Shown here: one piece after another, positions 12,901-23,574 of the stretch | How positions within the stretch are numbered: the first letter of the stretch is position 1 | Layout: every line of letters begins with the position of its first letter | DNA from: Thysanoteuthis rhombus | Lineage: Eukaryota; Mollusca; Cephalopoda; Oegopsida; Thysanoteuthidae | NCBI GenBank assembly: GCA_963457665.1 | Contig: OY735209.1 | Span: 62,233,475 to 62,297,474 of the forward strand | Length of the DNA stretch: 64,000 bases | Direction of reading: 5' to 3' | The notes under the pieces: generated by a model | Told to the model about the DNA's origin: nothing | What the model saw: the letters and a program-made list of their open reading frames with translations, nothing else | Database searches by the model: none | Position numbers and translations under genes: made by a program

Positions 12901-15900
12901 AGCCTTATTTTAAACCCGCTCTTGGGAGATTCTTCCTCTGGTAAGAAACTACTGACTTAACACATTGCTGTCACATTATCCTTAGCCTGCCTTGAAATAT
13001 CTATATGTATCTTTAGTTCTAAGTCTTTGAATTCTGTCATCCCTCATTCTTGCTCAAATACTCCCCCATGCCCTGATAAAATTGAACTTCAAGTATTGAT
13101 CCTATTTTTAGTATTATAAATTCCATTTTTCTGTCTGTATTGAAGGATTAACTTAAACTGATTCTGTGTTTTAAGAATTACAGTGAAGATGCTTCTCCAT
13201 ACAAACGTTTTTCCTAATTTTTGGACTTTTCATTTACTTCCTCACTTTTTCCACTGACAGTCTAGATAATCTATCTATATGATGAAACCCTTGACTTTTT
13301 AATCACCACTACCCACAACCGCTTTCATCTCTGTGGCCGGGTTTAGGTTATTCATGTATTCTGACATTTATATTTATCTATCTATTTATGTAACTTGATT
13401 TCCCCCCGGCCCTAACCGTTCATAGGAGAAACTTAAAATTTTGTGCACTCAATTTTATGGGATATTGTTTGTTGTTTTATTTTGTTTTGTTTTTTCTAAT
13501 TCTCACCCCTAAATAGGTTTTTATTGGTGGGTTCAATTTACAACAATTAGTACCTTAGTTTAGGTCAATGTTTAGTTTTTATAATTTGAACCATACTGGT
13601 AGTATTTCCATCAAGGTAACTTAATTTTCCTGCCATTGTATGAGAGTACAGCTCTGAAGTATTTAAGGTACTTCTCTTCAGTGTTGCTAATTTAGATAAT
13701 TCTAATGAGCTGAAGTTAAGAGAGATTTATAGAAAGTATGAAGAATGGTCTATAATTCAATTTTTAAAATTATTTTTATTAGATTTCTCAAGAACCATTG
13801 ATCCAAGAAACTTCGAACTTCAGATACTGTACTGCTTTGTATGCTAACTAAAGTATCTGGCAAATGTCAACTTTGTATGATGGCCAGTTGTTTAGCAATT
13901 GCAATGATTACACACACACACACATAGATTTCTTCAATTGTAGTTAGATTTAGATATTTTAGCTTTCAGCATTGATTAATATTGATGTAACCAAACAAGC
14001 TGAAAGCATTTCAAATGATACAGATGTGATCTCTTTAGGAAATTAAAGAATTTTCTTTTTTCTTTCAGTCCAATCCTGGCAATAAATGTGGAAGTAGTTC
14101 TGGTATGGAATGCCCAACAAATGTCGAAAACTCCCCCCATTCTTCCATAGAGGGTTTTAACAGGAGTTCAAATCAGAAAAAAAAGAAAGGGCACAAGGTC
14201 GGACATTCATACAAGAGAATAGTGGCCTCAGAAAGAATCCAACAATTCAGGTGAGAATAAACTCTTTGGAAAATTTATGCACAATTTTCACTATATTTCA
14301 ACTTCTGTTCACCCTTTCAAGACGATCTTGTTAATGTACTTAATGCTTGAATTTTTAAAACAGTATAAAAAAGCAAAAAATATGTTAATTTTCCTTTAAT
14401 CTTTAAAGAAAACTTTTTATTTAATCACAAATTTTCTATATTTTGAAGAACCAAAATCATGATGGGATACATTTGTCCCATTAGATATTCATCCTTGGAC
14501 AGATGTAAAAAAACTGCTTTAGCTGATCTCCTATCTTGCCTGTCTTCCCATTTCCATAATGTTCTGTGAACTAATTTCTGCATAGCTCACATACTGTGAT
14601 ATAATCATTATCAGTGGTTGTAAAAGTTGGGAAAATTTCATCTATATAAAACTAAAATTTTTATTCTGTTTATGAACTAAAACAGTATATTGTAGCTATA
14701 TACAGTGGCCTTATGATAAGTTTTTAGCCAGGGTGGAAAAATCCATCTGCAACAATAATTGAGTAAATCGAGAGAAAATTTATCTCAGTATTTTGGAGAC
14801 CCTCGTTTAGCTTCAGTTTGACTGTTTTGACGCAAGGTTTGAATTATCGATTACTGATCGATCCATGTTTTTCCATTTTTCTAAGAATGTTTTTCTCTGG
14901 TCACTTGATGGAGCCTTTGTCAACCTTGCACACAACTTTCTATCAAGATATTCCTATCCATGCTCAATAGAATTGAGATCAGGGTTTTAAACCATCCATC
15001 AGTCTTGATACCAGGGAACGGTGGAACATGGAGGAGTTGGAGTTATGGTATGAGGTGCTGTTTACACAAAAAGCAGATCAGAGCTACTTTTTGTTGAAAA
15101 CTGCTAAGATGGCCTTAGATATTGAAAAATTCTGCAAAAAAATCTAATGCCTATTTATTCCAATGCATTAATTGACAAAGAATACTACTTTTTCAAAAAG
15201 TTAGATCTCTATGTTATAGCAACATTGTGTTGTGAAGGTGGTAAACATCCATGATATCAAGACTCCGTGATGGGTATCTTGAAGCTCTGATCTCATTCCT
15301 ATTCTGCAAAGATGGGAGTATCTTGACAGAGAGTTGCGTGTAAGATCAACAAAAGCTTTATCAATTACAGACTTTGGAAAAATATTCTTAGAAGAATGGA
15401 AAAATATGGATCAACGTTATTGATAATCTATTCAAACCTTTGCAAAATTGTATCAAAGCAGTCAAACTAGCTAAAGGAGGGCCAACCAAATATTGTGATA
15501 GAATTAGCTCAATTATTGTTGGAGTTATTGAAAATTTGATGGCAGTTTTTTTCACCCTATTTAATGCTATTTCAGCATATTGAAATTTTCATAAGAACCC
15601 CACTTTTGAATGGGGGCCGGGGTGCTGTACTTCTCAACTGTCAACATAGGTTTCTTCTGCATTTTTCAAGTTGGTCTGGCAGGCTATGTATGTATCATGC
15701 ATACAGGACGTACCAATGGAGATAGTGGGCAAAAAATCCAAACATTTACTTTTTCTTATGTCTAGAAAAAATGTTTTCGTTTTTCACCTCCTCCAAAAAA
15801 ATTTCAGTGAGGGCTTCAATTTACAGTGTAAGTTTTTGCTAAATTGTTCCCTAGTTTGTACCCAGCAGCAGATGTGCTTGTTTTTTTTCTTCTTAAATTA

Positions 15901-18900
15901 GGAATTTTTGTGATCACTGCCAATAAAGACTGAGAGATGTAACTCTCATTGATCACCTTTTCCAATTTGTAATTGATCACCCTCAATATGGCATACTGCC
16001 AAAAGTCATTGGTCACATGACAGTTTCTATTGAGTGACTAACCAGACCTATTTGTCAATTCTTTACTATTAGCTGTCTAGAATAAAAGATGAATTTGATT
16101 GATTTTCATGGTCATTTTTGGAATCCATCTTGCTCAATTTAAGTCTGAATATCTTGACTCTTCTTCTAGAATACAACCTTGTGTCACACTTAATATAATA
16201 ATAATAATAACAAATAGGAAACCATGTTTAATAATGCAATCAGTATATTTTCTGACAGTTTAACACTGCAACTGATGAGATTATCAAAATTTTTTTATAA
16301 TGTGAAGTCGTTTACAACAATGAATTTAATGACATAACTGGAGTGATTATAAATTTATAACAAAGTATATAAAATGTTTCAATTTTTAATATCCTTTAGT
16401 TAATATTTTCAGCCAGTTATTGTTATCTAAAAAAACTGCCCCGAAATGATCACAATAAGCGGCTTCTTCTATTGTTCTTATCTTAGTTGGATATGACATT
16501 TTCTTTGCCCTTTTTTTCTCTATTCCAGAAAAGAAATGAAATACCAAGATGGTTCGGCTTCAGATGCATCCTCATCAGCATCGTCACGCCCACGAAAATC
16601 TTGGTCTCGTAGTTCTGTAGATCGTGATTCTAACGTGTCCCAGCAAAGTTGTTCGAAAATGAAACAATCCCGTTATTTGGAAGCCTGTGATCCCCTACAA
16701 TCTGACCCACATGCATTAATCCTCGGAGGAAATTGTCGAGATTCCCATCATTACCATTCTCCAAAGGATTATAAATCTGAATCTACTTCTGATAAACGTT
16801 GCTCCAAATCAACCGTAGGAAGCTCAGGTTGGAATACTATGCATAATATGAAAAGCCTGTGCTCAAAGTCACCGGAGGTCGTAAGCTGGAAACGCCGATC
16901 TCCGTATCCAGAGTCCCTCCCATCAATGAATCCGTACGACCATGCCTCATCCGCGTACAAGATGAAGGGACAACCGATAGCCGACCGAAACAGAGCCAAG
17001 GGTAAATCTCAAGCACGGGAATTCAAAGAGATTTATATCAATAAAGAAAGCTGCGACAGACCAGGTCCATTGGAGGGGGTATCTAATTCAAAATCAAAAA
17101 GAATGGAGGCTCCAGATTTCATTAAATGTCAAACAGTTCATGATACAGTTTCTTCAACCCACAGCCATGAACTGCATCCGCCTTCTTATAAATACAATAG
17201 AATGAATACAAAAAAAAATTTGTCCGATAGCTCCCACGAGAAAAGGCCAGAGGAAGGCAATCAAATATCCAAGATGCAATCCTTAAATTATAATAATGCT
17301 AACAAATCGATAAAATCTTTACTTCCCAAACTGAATCACTCTGAAAGGAAGGAAAAACGCATGATTAAAGACTTTCACGGGAAGAGGAATTTACAACAAG
17401 TGATATCCAATAACAATGCCTTTCCAAAGGATTCCAATTACCAATTTGATTTCAAATCGCAGTCCCATTGCAAACTTGATCGTAAACGTAGCAGCCATCA
17501 AGTCGCAAGAGATGAATGTGAGCCTTCCCGAAAACGTTTTAGAAAACATTCGCCCTCCATAAACTTTGCAACAGAACTGAGTGACAATCCCAAGTATCAG
17601 AAATGTAAGCTCCCTGACATTATAGAAAGTACGAGGAACGTAATTGGAAATGAAAGTCAAATCAAAGTGGAGACGAGCCGGAAACATTCAGGCTCCTCGT
17701 CCCGATTGCATCCGAATGAGAAAGGTTCTAAATCTATCGATAAGGACCCAACGCAGAGGACCGATTTAAAAGGGAAACACCGGAAACGTCGAAGTAGTTC
17801 AACAGATTCGTCATCGTCTTCATCTTCCTCTTCATCATCAAGTTCATCATCTTCATCCTCTTCAAGCACTTCTTCCTCATCGACTTCATCTTCTTGTTTA
17901 GTTTATCACTACTCAAAGAGAGAGACTGATCCTGACTCCAAAGCAAGAAGACAAGAAAGGCCTTCTTATTATAACGAATCGGGTGAGTCACAGAATAAGA
18001 AAGATGGAAACTATTTAAAGAACGAAAGCTCTCTAAGTAAAGAAATTAAACCCAATGTATATAATTGTCAACTGGACCCTAAATCTAAGAGTACTCTGCG
18101 ACCAATACAATCTGATAAAACATGTGACCTCTATAAAGTATCTGGAGAAGAACAAGAAGTGGTGAACAAGGCTCTTTCGAAGGAAATATCAATTGACAAA
18201 TATCAGCCAGTAAAAGAACAAAATTGTTCATCATTGGAAGCTGGCCAGAATTTTGTAAAGAAAGGAAAATTTGAAGAAACTCTATGCAAATTAGATGATA
18301 TTGAAAAGGAACGAGAAACCAATTTTGTCTCGACTGAAGACTTGAAGGAACATTTGCAGGAAACAGATGAGAAATCATCATTCAGTGGAGTTTTGAAATA
18401 CAGTATTAACGAATCAAATCAAACGTGTGCCTTTGCAGATGAATTGCAAAAGAGTACGAAGAATCTATCTCCGAGCGCGTTGACTGAAACAGAAGTCGAG
18501 ATTGCCAATTCTGAAAACAAATCATCAGAATCTCAAAAATCTGACATTTTTCGAGCGAATCTAGCAGAAGACTCTTTTACAAAACTTTCACCCAAAAGTG
18601 GGCTGTCTCCCTCTCCTAGTAGTACCAATTATAACTTAGATGTAAAAAATGTTTGTGATGGTTCTGCTGTTGTATCCTCGAACCAAAAGCTCGTTGAGAT
18701 TGAACCATCACCCCCACTCCCACATCTTAATCCACCTCCTCTTCCTCCGCTGCCTCCACTGTCTCCACCCCCACCAGAAGAAAACGAGGACCCAAACCAG
18801 GTGAATGACGGAAATTGTAGTGATAATACGGAACGGGTTGTGAACGAGGATCCGAAAAACATGGTCGAATTTTGTGAGAAAGAAATTTCTAAAGATGAAA

Positions 18901-19121
18901 AAAAAGAGAAGTTTCAAGAATCGGGTCAGGTTAATTCTACCGTGAAGAAAAATAAGAGTATTGATAGCACATTGTCATCAGTTAATAGCAAAAACAAAGA
19001 AATTTGTCTTCAGTCAACAGAAACTTTAGATGAGTTGGAAAGTTTTTTGAGTCAGTTAAAAGAAAATAAGAAACAACAAATGATTGCTGAAGGAAAAAAT
19101 CAGAAGTGGAAAAAACTTTAG
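1847..19121 (+). CDS. TTC14: Tetratricopeptide repeat protein 14-like (TTC14), 5' partial
   Basis: Eleven exons were joined by eye: 1847-1969, 2655-2739, 3887-3981, 5080-5117, 5682-5825, 8352-8423, 9731-9850, 10412-10534, 12425-12542, 14069-14250 and 16529-19121 (stop TAG). All introns are GT-AG, and the phases add up to 3693 nt, or 1230 codons plus stop. Domains, numbered within the window: S1-type RNA-binding fold about 1-105, a linker with [17 protein letters not shown], three TPR units about 186-305, then a long Ser/Lys-rich disordered tail. The pieces [12 protein letters not shown] and [11 protein letters not shown] are hallmarks of vertebrate TTC14. The family is thought to be nuclear and RNA-associated, with a poorly defined role. 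The start codon and about 100 N-terminal residues lie outside the recognised exons. The tail makes this protein far longer than human TTC14 (about 770 residues). Confidence 0.93.
2135..2330 (+). repeat. Interspersed repeat shared with 47.5 kb (copy 1)
   Basis: The order TTACCATATTTGC, CCTGAAATAAGT, a CCxAAAGxT stretch and GTCCTCAAT recurs at 47520-47710 in the same orientation. About 200 bp are shared with many substitutions, so this is an old interspersed element of unknown class. It sits between TTC14 exons and has no coding potential. Confidence 0.6.
3982..5681. other. TTC14 introns around the 38-nt exon at 5080-5117
   Basis: Two introns flank a very small exon (5080-5117), which encodes [12 protein letters not shown] plus a split Arg codon. 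A 103-codon open frame at 4034-4345 lies inside the first intron. It is Phe/Leu/Cys-rich, matches no family I know and is taken as chance. No other structure is seen. Confidence 0.6.
6001..7724 (+). repeat. 28-bp minisatellite, about 61 copies, in a TTC14 intron
   Basis: The unit is ATTCTACAAAAATGTATT followed by AGCTTTCAAA (28 bp), repeated about 61.5 times with almost no divergence. Three diagnostic variants are scattered through it: TCAAG for TCAAA (G at 6046, 6074, 6242, 6662, 7222, 7642), TATTTGC for TATTAGC (T at 6317, 6765, 7325, 7717) and AATATATT for AATGTATT (A at 6984, 7516). They recur at spacings that are multiples of 28 and show a higher-order period (see findings). The array lies in the 2.5-kb intron between 5825 and 8352 and is not a CRISPR, since it has no spacers. 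Confidence 0.97.
7725..8351. other. Intron sequence after the minisatellite
   Basis: AT-rich unique-looking sequence follows the array up to the TTC14 exon at 8352. I see no gene or recognisable element. Confidence 0.5.
8950..9330 (-). repeat. Transposon-end motif followed by a family R1 fragment
   Basis: The stretch CAGGGCTGGCCCTAGGGTT at about 8952 looks like the terminus of a common non-autonomous DNA transposon class (hAT-like CAG start). From about 9205 the sequence matches, on the minus strand, the head of repeat family R1 (GAAACTTATGTTGACAGTTTT), also present at 15.6, 44.6 and 56.0 kb. No coding content. Confidence 0.45.
9731..12542 (+). CDS. TTC14: TTC14 exons encoding the TPR repeats
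   Basis: Exons 9731-9850, 10412-10534 and 12425-12542 each carry roughly one 34-residue TPR helix pair. Unit 1 runs from [13 protein letters not shown] to [12 protein letters not shown], unit 2 from ARGALYANSESY to [11 protein letters not shown], and unit 3 from [13 protein letters not shown] to [15 protein letters not shown]. The A-x-x-x-Y/F-x-x-A-L-x-I-D-P pattern is typical of TPRs, which act as protein-interaction scaffolds. The intron before the third exon is largely occupied by the foldback element at 11188-12337, which ends about 88 nt before the acceptor. Confidence 0.92.
11188..12337. mobile_element. 1.15-kb foldback (long inverted-repeat) element
   Basis: The two ends are inverted copies: AATCTGTTTGCTGCCATG at 11189-11206 and, on the other strand, AACCTGTTCGCTGCCATG at 12319-12336. 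Further in, an ATTAAAGTTTTCT stretch at about 11457-11493 is mirrored at about 12064-12105. The inner part (about 11540-11900) folds back around position 11716, pairing TTCCCATAAGAATTTCAA with its near-complement at 11795-11810. The arms are imperfect, roughly 80 percent by eye. No transposase is present. I infer a non-autonomous foldback or MITE-type DNA transposon inserted in the TTC14 intron. Confidence 0.75.
12543..14068. other. TTC14 intron with repeats
   Basis: Contains an R3-type fragment at about 13285-13560 (TACCCACAAC, GGGTTTAGGTTATTCATGTA, TTCTGACATTTAT) and a family R2 copy at 13620-13960. The short open frame at 12570-12776 is unremarkable. Confidence 0.5.
13620..13960 (+). repeat. 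Interspersed repeat family R2, copy 1
   Basis: Matches 40610-40985 in the same orientation over about 340 bp: CCTGCCAT, ACTTCTCTTCAGT, CATTGATCCAAGAAACTTC (second copy CTGCTGATCCAAAAAACTTC), GGCCAGTTGT and AGATTTCTTCAA(C/T)TGTA occur in the same order. No open frame is shared, so class and function are unknown. A short CA microsatellite (13911-13924) is present only in this copy. Confidence 0.65.
14698..15010 (-). pseudogene. Tc1-like transposase relic, minus-strand copy
   Basis: The minus strand reads [20 protein letters not shown], then [13 protein letters not shown], which is the Tc1 transposase C-terminus including the third catalytic residue (E of the IEHxW motif). Stops and frameshifts follow. 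The outer end at about 14698 (TACAGTGGCCTTATGATAAG) looks like a Tc1-type terminal sequence beginning TACAGTG. Only the C-terminal part is present. It is placed back to back with a plus-strand copy of the same family at 15020-15612. Confidence 0.8.
15020..15612 (+). pseudogene. Tc1-like transposase relic, plus-strand copy
   Basis: Plus-strand reading gives HGGVGVMV followed by a stop and GAV (Tc1 consensus HGGGSVMVWGC). After decayed sequence comes [27 protein letters not shown], a frameshift, and [15 protein letters not shown], the classic Tc1 C-terminus. The catalytic Glu region reads DLIPILQRW, so the motif is lost. The end near 15580-15612 (CATAAGAACCCCACT) aligns loosely with the terminal sequence of the minus-strand neighbour. 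Both copies sit in the TTC14 intron before the last exon. Confidence 0.8.
15630..16025 (+). repeat. Interspersed repeat family R1, most complete plus-strand copy
   Basis: Features in order: CAACTGTCAACATAGGTTTC; CCAAACATTTACTTTTT; a GGGCTTCAATTTACAGTGTAAG stretch; TTGTGATCACTGCC; GTTACATCTCTCAGTC on the opposite strand; CAATATGGCATACTGCC. The same order, reversed, is found at 44230-44670. Partial copies occur at 9.2, 24.6, 56.0 and 61.6 kb. There is no open frame, so it is probably a SINE or non-autonomous element about 400 bp long. Confidence 0.7.
16026..16528. other. Intron remainder before the last TTC14 exon
   Basis: Unremarkable AT-rich sequence with a short TAA microsatellite near 16197. 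The last 25 nt are a strong pyrimidine tract ending in CAG, the acceptor of the terminal exon. Confidence 0.6.
16529..19121 (+). CDS. TTC14: TTC14 terminal coding exon (disordered Ser/Lys-rich tail)
   Basis: A single 2.6-kb exon encodes 863 of the 1230 residues. It is joined in phase to the previous exon (Arg split AG|A). The sequence is low-complexity and charged: basic patches such as [11 protein letters not shown], a poly-Ser block at window residues about 789-822 (17793-17895), a Pro-rich block ([15 protein letters not shown], about 1097-1113) and acidic stretches. It ends with [16 protein letters not shown], a short helical motif that I think is the conserved C-terminal element. Such tails are common in nuclear-speckle and splicing-associated proteins; a role here is inference. 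The exon's size suggests it escaped intron gain or arose by intron loss. Confidence 0.92.
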
Positions 19122-20220
19122 AACATGTTTTCATTAAACATTGGTAATTCAACCTGATTGAAATGGCAATAGTTAGTAAGAAAATGGACTATAACCATTT
19201 TTTTTTTTAATTACTTACTTACAATGAATGTGGATAAAACAGTATTTAATGTTTGCATTTAAATATTTTATTCTATGGGTGGCAATCTTGTAGCTTAGCG
19301 TCCCAAATTATTACGGTTGTTGTGGGGGCATTCAATCATTTACAACAAAAAGAGATATCAAATCTAGTAGGAAAACATTTCAGAGTCATTAATTTTTAAG
19401 TATCAATGTTTTTTCACTGCTGTTTGTATTTTTTTCATGCAATTTTGAAAAAAAAAAACATACTAGCTTTCAAAACTAAAAAAATTAATGTGCTCGGACT
19501 ATTTGGTAAAATCTGATGGAGTGTTTACTTTTATTTCACCTTGGAATTTTTTCATACTTTGTTTCTATCAGATTTGATATTTGCCTACTTACTAATTTGA
19601 TGTAACTGACCGTGTGTCCTCACACACAACAACCATGATAAATTCGAATGCTGATCCACAAGATCCCTGTAAACTTTAGGTTTGTTTTTTTGTGTTGTTT
19701 TCTTTTCCAGTTCACTTCATTCTCTTCAAAAGTCAGTTCTAACTCTTTAGAATGTGTAACTTTGGTTTTTAAAAACTACTCACTTAGACAACTAAAATAC
19801 GGGCAAAAATTGCTACAAAAGGCTTAAATATGGTAAAATCAGAGCAACAACTTTTTCCAATGTAACCTGCTTTCAATGTTTTTTCATTTAGATGGATTAA
19901 TTACCTGGAGCTTTATTCCATGCTTGATTCTTTCTTCAAATTTTAATTTTGTATATCACTATATCTTCTACCAACCCGGATCCGATTCTGATGGATTGTA
20001 TCTGATTAAAATATCTTCTCCAATGGATTCTGCATTTTGTTTCATTCCATCTTAGTGGAAGATGGAATAAAACAAAATGCAGGAATTCCTCAATCTAATG
20101 TGTGCAACATGTTTAAAATGCAAGATTGTTTATTCTATGTTGACTATTTAATAAACTATTATGACCTTAATTTCACTATATTTCTTTGTTTTTTTTTTTA
20201 TGCATATGCTTTTAGTAACT
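19122..20220 (+). other. TTC14: Probable TTC14 3' untranslated region
   Basis: AT-rich sequence follows the stop codon. AATAAA signals occur at about 20065 (inside a hairpin stem) and about 20150 (TTTAATAAACTATT). The transcript end is therefore probably near 20.1-20.2 kb. No open frame of note. Confidence 0.5.
20030..20082 (+). other. 24-bp stem hairpin containing AATAAA
   Basis: Arm 1 (20030-20053) starts CTGCATTTTGTTT and arm 2 (20059-20082) ends AAACAAAATGCAG. They pair over 24 bp with one mismatch around a 5-nt loop (AGTGG). The AATAAA in arm 2 would be base-paired in RNA. The stem is short for a typical animal microRNA precursor. Confidence 0.85.
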
Positions 20221-22030
20221 AGACCAAACACATTTCCTCAAAGTGCGTGTGATCAGCCGCTGTGTAAACACCCCCCGCCCCCCAGCAAACCTTAATGAAA
20301 GTACAAGAAATTTTCAAAACAATCATAAGGGAAGTAACCGAATATTTGAAAACTACTTCTGTATGACTGGTGAAAAATGATGGTCCAGTTTAGCATTACA
20401 GTTACATTGTAAATAGATCCCTCCTCTAAAACTTTTAAAACATAACTTTGAAAAAAAGTAATTTAAGTGCAATGCATGACATTAAAACACTTCAATTAGT
20501 TATGGAATGGCTTGATTTCTCAAAAAAAAAAGAAGCCGTGACAAAAATGAGCAGAATAAGAACCAATAAATAAAAATTCATAGAAGAATAGTGTGATTGA
20601 CACACGCTTATTGCCGTAACAGTGTCTCATCAAAATTTCACAAATATTGTAGGCCATCAACTCAATGTCTAGGCAATGTAGTTGATGTAAAAGCTCTGTT
20701 CAAAACAGCTATTGATAGAAATATCTTCTTCACCTACACACACTCCCTGTGTGAATATGTTATGCCGAATTAGTAAAATTGATTACTTTGGCAAAGTTTC
20801 TACTTCAATCTACAAAAAAATACATAAATTTTGATTTGATCAAAATTCATTTAATCGAAACAAGGATATAAAACAACTATTTTTGCACTATGAAGAGTTT
20901 GTGAAATCCAACAACTTTATGAAAATAAGTAAATATGTAGTTTTAATCTGATTAAAAGTTCATTTAACGGAAACCAGGATGTACAACTATTATGTTAAAA
21001 AATTTTCATATTAAAGTGAAATCACAAGAAATGAGTAAATTTCATCGATTTAGCATAACATATTACCCAGGTAGTAATGAATCACATTTTTGCACTATTT
21101 CAAGAGATTTGAAGACAAGATTTTGAATGTTTTGTTTGTAAAATTGGTGGAAAATGTAAACAAATTTTTATTCTCAACACATTGACTTTTGAAATATTCA
21201 TACTGATGAGTAAAAAAAAAAATAGGTCCCCCCACCCACATACTAGTTCAAATTTAAGTAGGTAAGGGAAAGATGATTGAATTGGGGGGTAAATCCTAGG
21301 ATTATTTTTTGATTGAGAGATTTTTCTGTTTTTTTTTTTTCATTTTTTAATTTTTTTTTATGATTCACATATATGCTCACAATATCTCCAAAAATTCTCA
21401 ATGTATTTCTATGAAATGGGTGGATCTTTGCACAATTACCTCCCTTCGGTTCTAGTTATATGTCCAAACAACAGCATAACTAGAAAATTTCATGTCTGTC
21501 CACACAATATCACCAATGAATTTCTATTACATTTTGTAGAAGTGAGCTATGACCTTCAGAAGTGATTGAATTTTTTAACAAATCCATGCATAATTACTTC
21601 CCCTGACAATGGCAGAGTTATGTACCTTTCGAGTGTTTTCCATTTTTCAACTGTGATGGTTAAAAAAAAATTACATTGATAGTTAATATGCTTAATTGAT
21701 TACTCAATCTCTGTTAACACATTTACTATCACATGATGCATGTGTGCATCTTGTAGCGTGCTGAGTATGGCTTCTGATGCACATGTAAACCTTTCATATT
21801 TTCATAGGAGGCTATATAAGTATCTACAGCAACACGCTACACTCAGTTTTTGCAATGCTGTATTAAGCAGAGCAAATACTTATTTTGTTGCTCTATGCAA
21901 ACTATGAGTTAACGTGTAAAGAAAACTTAGTTTATTGAGGTGAATAGAGTCTTAAATTTATTGTAATGTGTTAGATTTGAGTGTTCATTTTTGGTTTAAT
22001 TTAATTTCATCTCAAGCAATATTCTGAGTG
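20221..22030. other. Intergenic, repeats only
   Basis: Contains an R1-tail fragment (20375-20445, TTTAGCATTACAGTTACATT), also seen at 22.97 and 39.35 kb. It also holds two adjacent diverged copies of a roughly 115-bp unit (20820-21050, sharing AAxTTCATTTAA and GAAACxAGGAT). A canonical TATATAAG at about 21814 has no recognisable gene near it. Confidence 0.5.
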
Positions 22031-22189
22031 TGGCAGGTAATTGTCGAGAAATTATAATATAAAGAAAAACAAAGATATTCAATAGAAGACATAATGGTAA
22101 TCTCAGGATATGTCAACATACCACTGAAATGGAAACTAGGGATGGGGTCTGGAAGGCAAATCACGAAGAGAAACTGCAGATGTAGTAGT

Positions 22190-22640
22190 CCGGGGAATTC
22201 AAATGGGGGGGGGGTCACATGATCACGAAGTTTGGGCCAGCATCTCCATGTAGATGGTGACATCGACCGTAAGGTCACCCAGAACCATCACAGATGATGG
22301 GAACTTGGCATGCATGAACATTAGTGTCTCCGTGGGTTCTGTGCAGAACCATCTGTCGTTCCTTTTGGTCACTTTCTGGTCCTGATCTCATTAGAGGAAA
22401 ACTAGAGCATGCCGAACTCTGTTAAGTGCTTGTGCTTCCCACATGGTTCTCCTGGGTCTCATCAGATATGAACTGCCCTCTCCTCATCACGGAGGACTTT
22501 TACCTGATATCCACGTGCGCTACCCATCTGTTAGTGGACTGAGCTGCTCAGCAACAGCCCTCATTGACTTGTTGGGATTCTTAATTATGTCTCGGGCCAA
22601 CTGGACTACGACTCTAACTCTAACACCGGAAAGCAAAAGA
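22190..22640. repeat. GC-richer patch, probable repeat of unknown class
   Basis: Base composition changes abruptly from the AT-rich surroundings. It contains short inverted words around CAGAACCATC, and no reading frame is convincing on either strand. I infer an inserted element. Confidence 0.3.
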
Positions 22641-23276
22641 TAATTTTATTGAGATTTCATGAAATTCAATAAAAGAGGGTGTGTTTATGCAAACCCACTG
22701 TTATGATCAGGCCAGTGCCTGTACCCCGTTCTATAACCTTAAAAATTTATCTCTCTGCTTCCAGTGTAAATGCACTTTGAAATGCAAACTACTATCAGAT
22801 ATAAGTTGTGCCTATGTTTTATTGTTGCGTTAGGGTTGGGATTAGGGTAAGGGTTTTTGTTCGAAAGAAAACATGTTTTGTCAGGTGAGGCTTAGATTCT
22901 CTGAAAAATAAGTGAAAGAGAAATTCAAATCCATGGTCCCCTATGACAAATGGAAAGTTGGGGTGCAGTTTAGCATTACAGCTACATTGTGAATAGAACC
23001 CCCTCTTATAAAACCTTTCAATATTTCCTTTCTCAACACTGACAAATTTTAGATTGTTTGAATGTTTATTACGGAAAAAAAAGAAAATTTTCTCAATCCA
23101 GTCACGAACTTGATTTGCTGATTCTATTGACTTTGTGACTAGATACTGGTGTATTGTCACTCTCACTGATTTCTTTAGCAATACAATAAATTGTTGTTTC
23201 TTCCTATGAACATGAATGCAGACTACATATTAATTTTTCCTTTGTAAAATTGGACCTAAAAATTAATTTATATTTA

Positions 23277-23278
<2 letters not shown>

Positions 23279-23337
<59 letters not shown>
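23279..23337. repeat. AT dinucleotide microsatellite
   Basis: About 29 AT repeats, almost uninterrupted. Confidence 0.97.
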
Positions 23338-23574
23338 CTGCATATATACATGTACTATCAGTACTAATTTATTATCTTATTAGCAAACTGTATCTTCCAT
23401 GTCTTAAATGATGAAAAAGAATTCGGCCCCCCTACTTATAATTTTGCTTTCAGAAGTCCACCCCAGGTAAACAATTGTCCTGCCCCTGTAAAAAAAACAA
23501 AGATAGATAAGCAATGGACTTATACTAAGCTGAAACAATGAATACTCTCCTCTTTTTTCTTCTCCCCCAACCCA

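Noticed and set aside
16769-18917. Several minus-strand open frames opposite the TTC14 last exon
   Set aside because: They are shadows of the plus-strand coding exon (acidic or Ser-derived low-complexity translations).
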